DNA of 64,000 nucleotides from NCBI GenBank assembly GCA_963706515.1, contig CAVPMW010000030.1:124001-188000 (forward strand). The letters are read 5' to 3'. The position numbers were made by a program, and so were the translations under genes. Each line of letters starts with the position of its first letter. The stretch's first letter is position 1. This DNA is from CAVPMW01 sp963706515. Its GTDB lineage: Bacteria > Chloroflexota > Anaerolineae > Anaerolineales > UBA4823. Shown piece after piece: positions 61,039 through 64,000 of the stretch. The notes below the pieces were generated by a model, which worked only from the letters and a program-made list of their open reading frames with translations, was not told the origin of the DNA and made no database searches.

Positions 61039-64000
61039 CTACCAATTGCTCAAGCGCTGTCCGAACTGCTCCGTGGCGTTCATCAGTTTCTGCCGGCTGA
61101 GCAGCCCCAGGATTCCCAGGAAGAGCAGCAGAAGCCCGGTCAGCCCAATGATCAACGCCGTAGATAACCCGCGCAGCAACGAAAACGTCGCCGTCAGCAC
61201 AGTCAGCGCCACGAACAGCACCGGGAGGAACACAAAGCTCCGGCTGCGGACAAACAACCCATACCCCAACAGCAGCAGCGACTGCACAAACAACAGTAAG
61301 AAGAACAGCATCTTTTCTGTGCTGATAAGCTGGTAATAGGTTGTGCTCAAGATAATCATTTGCGCAACCAGACCCGTACAAAGAGCAGCTGCTTTCTGGT
61401 TGCTCCTGAGCAGAAAGTAGTGCATACCCACGCCCAGCACGACCGGCGGCAATGGAGTAATACTGGGGACCCGTCGTATTGAGCTGAGCGAGAGCTTCGA
61501 AATAGGCCAGGAAGAAGACTGCACACGCTGGGAATCCCAGCCAGACATTCCGCCTGCGTATCGCTTCGAGAACAAACAGCGCCGCTGTTACAGATGTAAA
61601 GATCACCACCAAAGGGGTTGCCTGAGCGGTCGCCAGAAGACAGGCTGCGCCTCCCAGCGCCAGCCCGCTGTTCAACAGCACCTCCCCATATGCCTGCAAG
61701 CTCTGCTTCCGCTCAACGAACCAGCCAGCCAGATAGTAGCCGATGCCAGACAGGATTACATACACAATCCAGGTCTGGGCAATCGACCTTGACAGCCAGA
61801 TGATCAGGGAGGCTGCCAGGCTGGCAGTCGCCAAGTAGCCGACCGCAGCATGCTTTGTCAGCAACGTTTCAACCGCACTGATTACGGCAAGGACGATCAA
61901 GACCTGGCTGGCGGCTTGCGCTCCTTGCCCGTATGCGTTCTGCGCAGCTAGCGACGCCAACCCAACAAGCGACACCAATGCAGTAAGAGACACCAGCGCC
62001 ACGCCGCTGATACGCAGGCAAGCGCTGTATTCTTGCCCTTTTTCCCACCGGGTTAGCAGCCAGCCTGCCAGGCTGTAGCCAAGCCCTAAAAGGCTGACGT
62101 ACACGATCCAATTCTGAACCTGCGGGCTGGCCAGCCAGGTGATGAGCGCGGCTGCCAGGCTGGCGGTAGCGAGGTAGCCAATCCAGGCGCGCTTCGTCAA
62201 AAGCGTTTCAACCGCAGTCATGCCTGCCAGAACGATCAAGGCCAGGCTGGCAGCCTGCGCGCCTTGCCACGTAAGCGCTAACTGCGGTTAGAGACGCCAA
62301 ACCAACACCGCAGATGCGCAGATAAATACTGTAATCCTGCCATTTGTCCCGCCGGGCGAGCAGCCAACCTGCCAGGCTGTAGCCGGCTAGCCAGACCAAG
62401 GAATGGATATACCCAGCGGTAGGGTGTCCAATAGGCGAGGACGAATCCCAGGGCGATTGCCCAGCATAGGGCGGCAGGGAAAATGAACGCCGGTATGCTC
62501 AGATAAATTCCCGCCAGCAATGCGCTTAGGCCGTAGATTGCGAAGACGATCCCGGACTGAACAGGCTCAACATTCGCTATCGTTGCCAGCACGTCGATTG
62601 TTAGCATCAACCAACCGAAAATCAGCAGTGGATAGGTCCAGGCTGCCTCCCACTTTCGTCTGATCCCGGCTACTCCCAAACCCAGCACGATGAGGGCTGG
62701 GACCAGGTAGACAAATCCTGGATAAATGCCCCGGTCTCGCAGCCATGGGAGCTGGAAGGCAGCGGAGTAAGCCATGTAAAATGCGCCCAGGCACGCTGCC
62801 CAGGTGAACCATTCTCCCTTGTGCACAGTCAGCCCGGCATAGAGCAGTCCTGTCGCCAGAAGATAAAGTGTGACGTATTGCAGGTCACTAAAGAGAATGA
62901 TGAGAACCGGGAGCAGGCAGAGGAGCAATCCGGCGGAAATAAGGTAGAAGCGATAAACTGCCCATTCACCGGACAATTTGAGCTGGACGACCTTATAGCC
63001 CAACGAGAGCACAGCCCCGTATACCCAAATCCACAGGCAGGCTTGGTAGATGGTAAAGTTCAGCCCCCCTAACAGCATCAAAGGGAAGACTGCCAGGCAG
63101 AACACTGCAGCCGGCTGAAATAATATAAATATTGGATTTCGCCCGCGTAGCACGGCATAGCTGAAGAAATAAAATATAAAGCCCATTACAAATAGGGCGG
63201 ATAAGGCAAACCAGTCATCCGGGAGCACATAAGCTGGATCCAACAACCAGACCAACGGGGTCAGCATTGCAGTCAGCAGAACGAATGTACTTTGCACAAG
63301 AATCAGGATGTAAAGCGGCCAAAAAAAGCGATCAAGCTTTCGCTGCAGGATGAGGTAACCTACGGCAAATCCGCCCAAAGCGACCACCATCTGGATCAGC
63401 AAATTGTTGAGGCCGGACAGAGATGCGCTCTGCCCGAAAGCCATGACAGCCGCTGCCAAACCTGAATACGCAAGCAAGATGAACCACCTGGATCGGAAGC
63501 GCACAGTTCCAATTGCCCATAGGCCAGCCGCTGCCAGCAGGAAGATCCCCCAATAGGTCGTTTGCGGGATCCCTTTCGGTGAGTAAACTTGCCAGGCGGC
63601 TCCGGCGGTAATCAATACCAGGAAAGTGCCCACGTTATAGAGGGCGAAGCCAGCCAGTGGCAGCCGTCTGGACAGCCCGTAGGCTGAGCCCAAGAAAAGC
63701 AGCGTCAGAGCAGTCAGGATCGGCATGCGGGCAACTTCCACCAGAGCAGCGAGGATAAATGCCGCCACCAGGACGAAGAACGCACCCAGGTAAAGAAAGG
63801 CATGGACCGCCGCGTCACTTAAAAGAACCTGTCCCAGGCTGGGCGAGCTGCGGGGCTCCGGCGTTTGCTCTCTCAACGGTTTAGCAGGCGGTGTTTGTGG
63901 CTGCACGGGTGGCACAGGTTGGCTGGGAAGCGGCTTCTCTGGCAGCGTAGCAGGCAGCACAGCTGGCAGCACGGCTGGCAGCGATTCGCTGGGAAGAGGT
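61039..64000 (-). CDS. giant polytopic membrane protein, 5' end beyond window, several frame breaks
   Basis: Minus-strand reading open at base 64000. The visible N-terminal part is a Pro-rich cytoplasmic stretch (PAVLPATLPEKPLPSQPV), followed by more than 20 hydrophobic segments. Frames change near 62390 (FLG to GYSLAGWLLARRDKWQDY), near 62275 and near 61465 (QLNTTGPQYYS to ITPLPPVVLGVGMHYF). The protein ends LLSRQKLMNATEQFGQRLSNW at 61039. Between about 61700 and 62400 a unit of about 340 bp is repeated 2-3 times: A(V/M)(S/T)AVETLLTK-AxxGYLATASLAA, then (W)IVYVxLxGxGYxLAGW. This resembles the repeat-rich SCO7613-type membrane proteins of unknown function. Confidence 0.72.

Noticed and set aside
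60980..62239. Single intact 419-codon gene
   Set aside because: Its last third (after QLNTTGPQYYS) is out of frame: hydrophobic family-like sequence continues in another frame to 61039.

Overview
The window looks like a chromosomal stretch from an anaerobic Chloroflexota bacterium, most likely Anaerolineae. This is an inference. It rests on several sugar-type ABC importers whose lipoproteins carry Ala/Pro/Thr/Glu linkers right after the lipobox, many URO-D and MttB corrinoid methyltransferase homologues, CHAT, nSTAND and WD40 proteins, a very large multi-membrane-span protein, and a moderately high G+C content. No rRNA, tRNA, CRISPR array, phage or transposase gene was seen. At least 20 single-base frame breaks lie in 13 otherwise well-conserved genes of every functional class, which points to residual indel errors in the assembly rather than gene decay. 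Those genes are annotated as single CDSs with the break positions given.

Region 1 (1-13761): a minus-strand operon (binding lipoprotein, two permeases, URO-D homologue) diverges from an MttB-family methyltransferase gene (4659-6116). A minus-strand pair (short-chain dehydrogenase, Xaa-Pro peptidase-like protein) diverges from a plus operon (class III aminotransferase, two TIM-barrel isomerases, Asp/Glu racemase-like protein, second MttB). The three sigma70-like promoters here have TTGACA/T and 17-bp spacers and carry a LacI/CcpA-type operator just downstream of the -10. Two operators are identical 14-mers and the third is related, so this is probably one regulon. Two copies of a short palindromic repeat (MITE-like) lie at 6122-6237 and 13800-13863.

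Region 2 (13758-21553): a GntR/FCD regulator leads a plus-strand operon for organic-acid or sugar-acid breakdown: SDR, lactonase-type amidohydrolase, cupin, argininosuccinase/aspartase-superfamily lyase, TPP-dependent E1 alpha and beta (no E2/E3 nearby), VOC protein and Gfo/Idh/MocA oxidoreductase.

Region 3 (21744-30371): a DeoR regulator precedes an L-rhamnose-mutarotase homologue, a URO-D methyltransferase homologue, a creatininase-family protein, a complete sugar ABC importer (no ATPase), a corrinoid protein and another URO-D homologue. The combination suggests uptake and corrinoid-dependent demethylation of a methylated (deoxy)sugar or similar compound.

Region 4 (30397-33525): a molybdate locus (HTH-PBP fusion regulator, ModA, ModB, molbindin) without ModC. 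Region 5 (33783-43257): a DeoR-led minus operon (amidohydrolase, GH36-type alpha-galactosidase, ABC importer, PfkB kinase) diverges from a GatZ/KbaZ gene and probably handles galactosides through tagatose phosphates.

Region 6 (43288-51090) is the most unusual part: a CHAT-SIR2 fusion overlaps an nSTAND-transmembrane-15x WD40 protein, and a cytoplasmic-looking C39-like/triple SH3 protein is divergent to them. It resembles a protease/NADase conflict or cell-death module. Region 7 (51120-64000): a GH172/DUF2961 protein, a URO-D homologue, an unrecognised ferritin-like protein, a second MITE-like element, a DUF2877 protein, a DUF2278-lamin-tail protein, and secreted or surface proteins. A giant polytopic membrane protein runs off the right edge.
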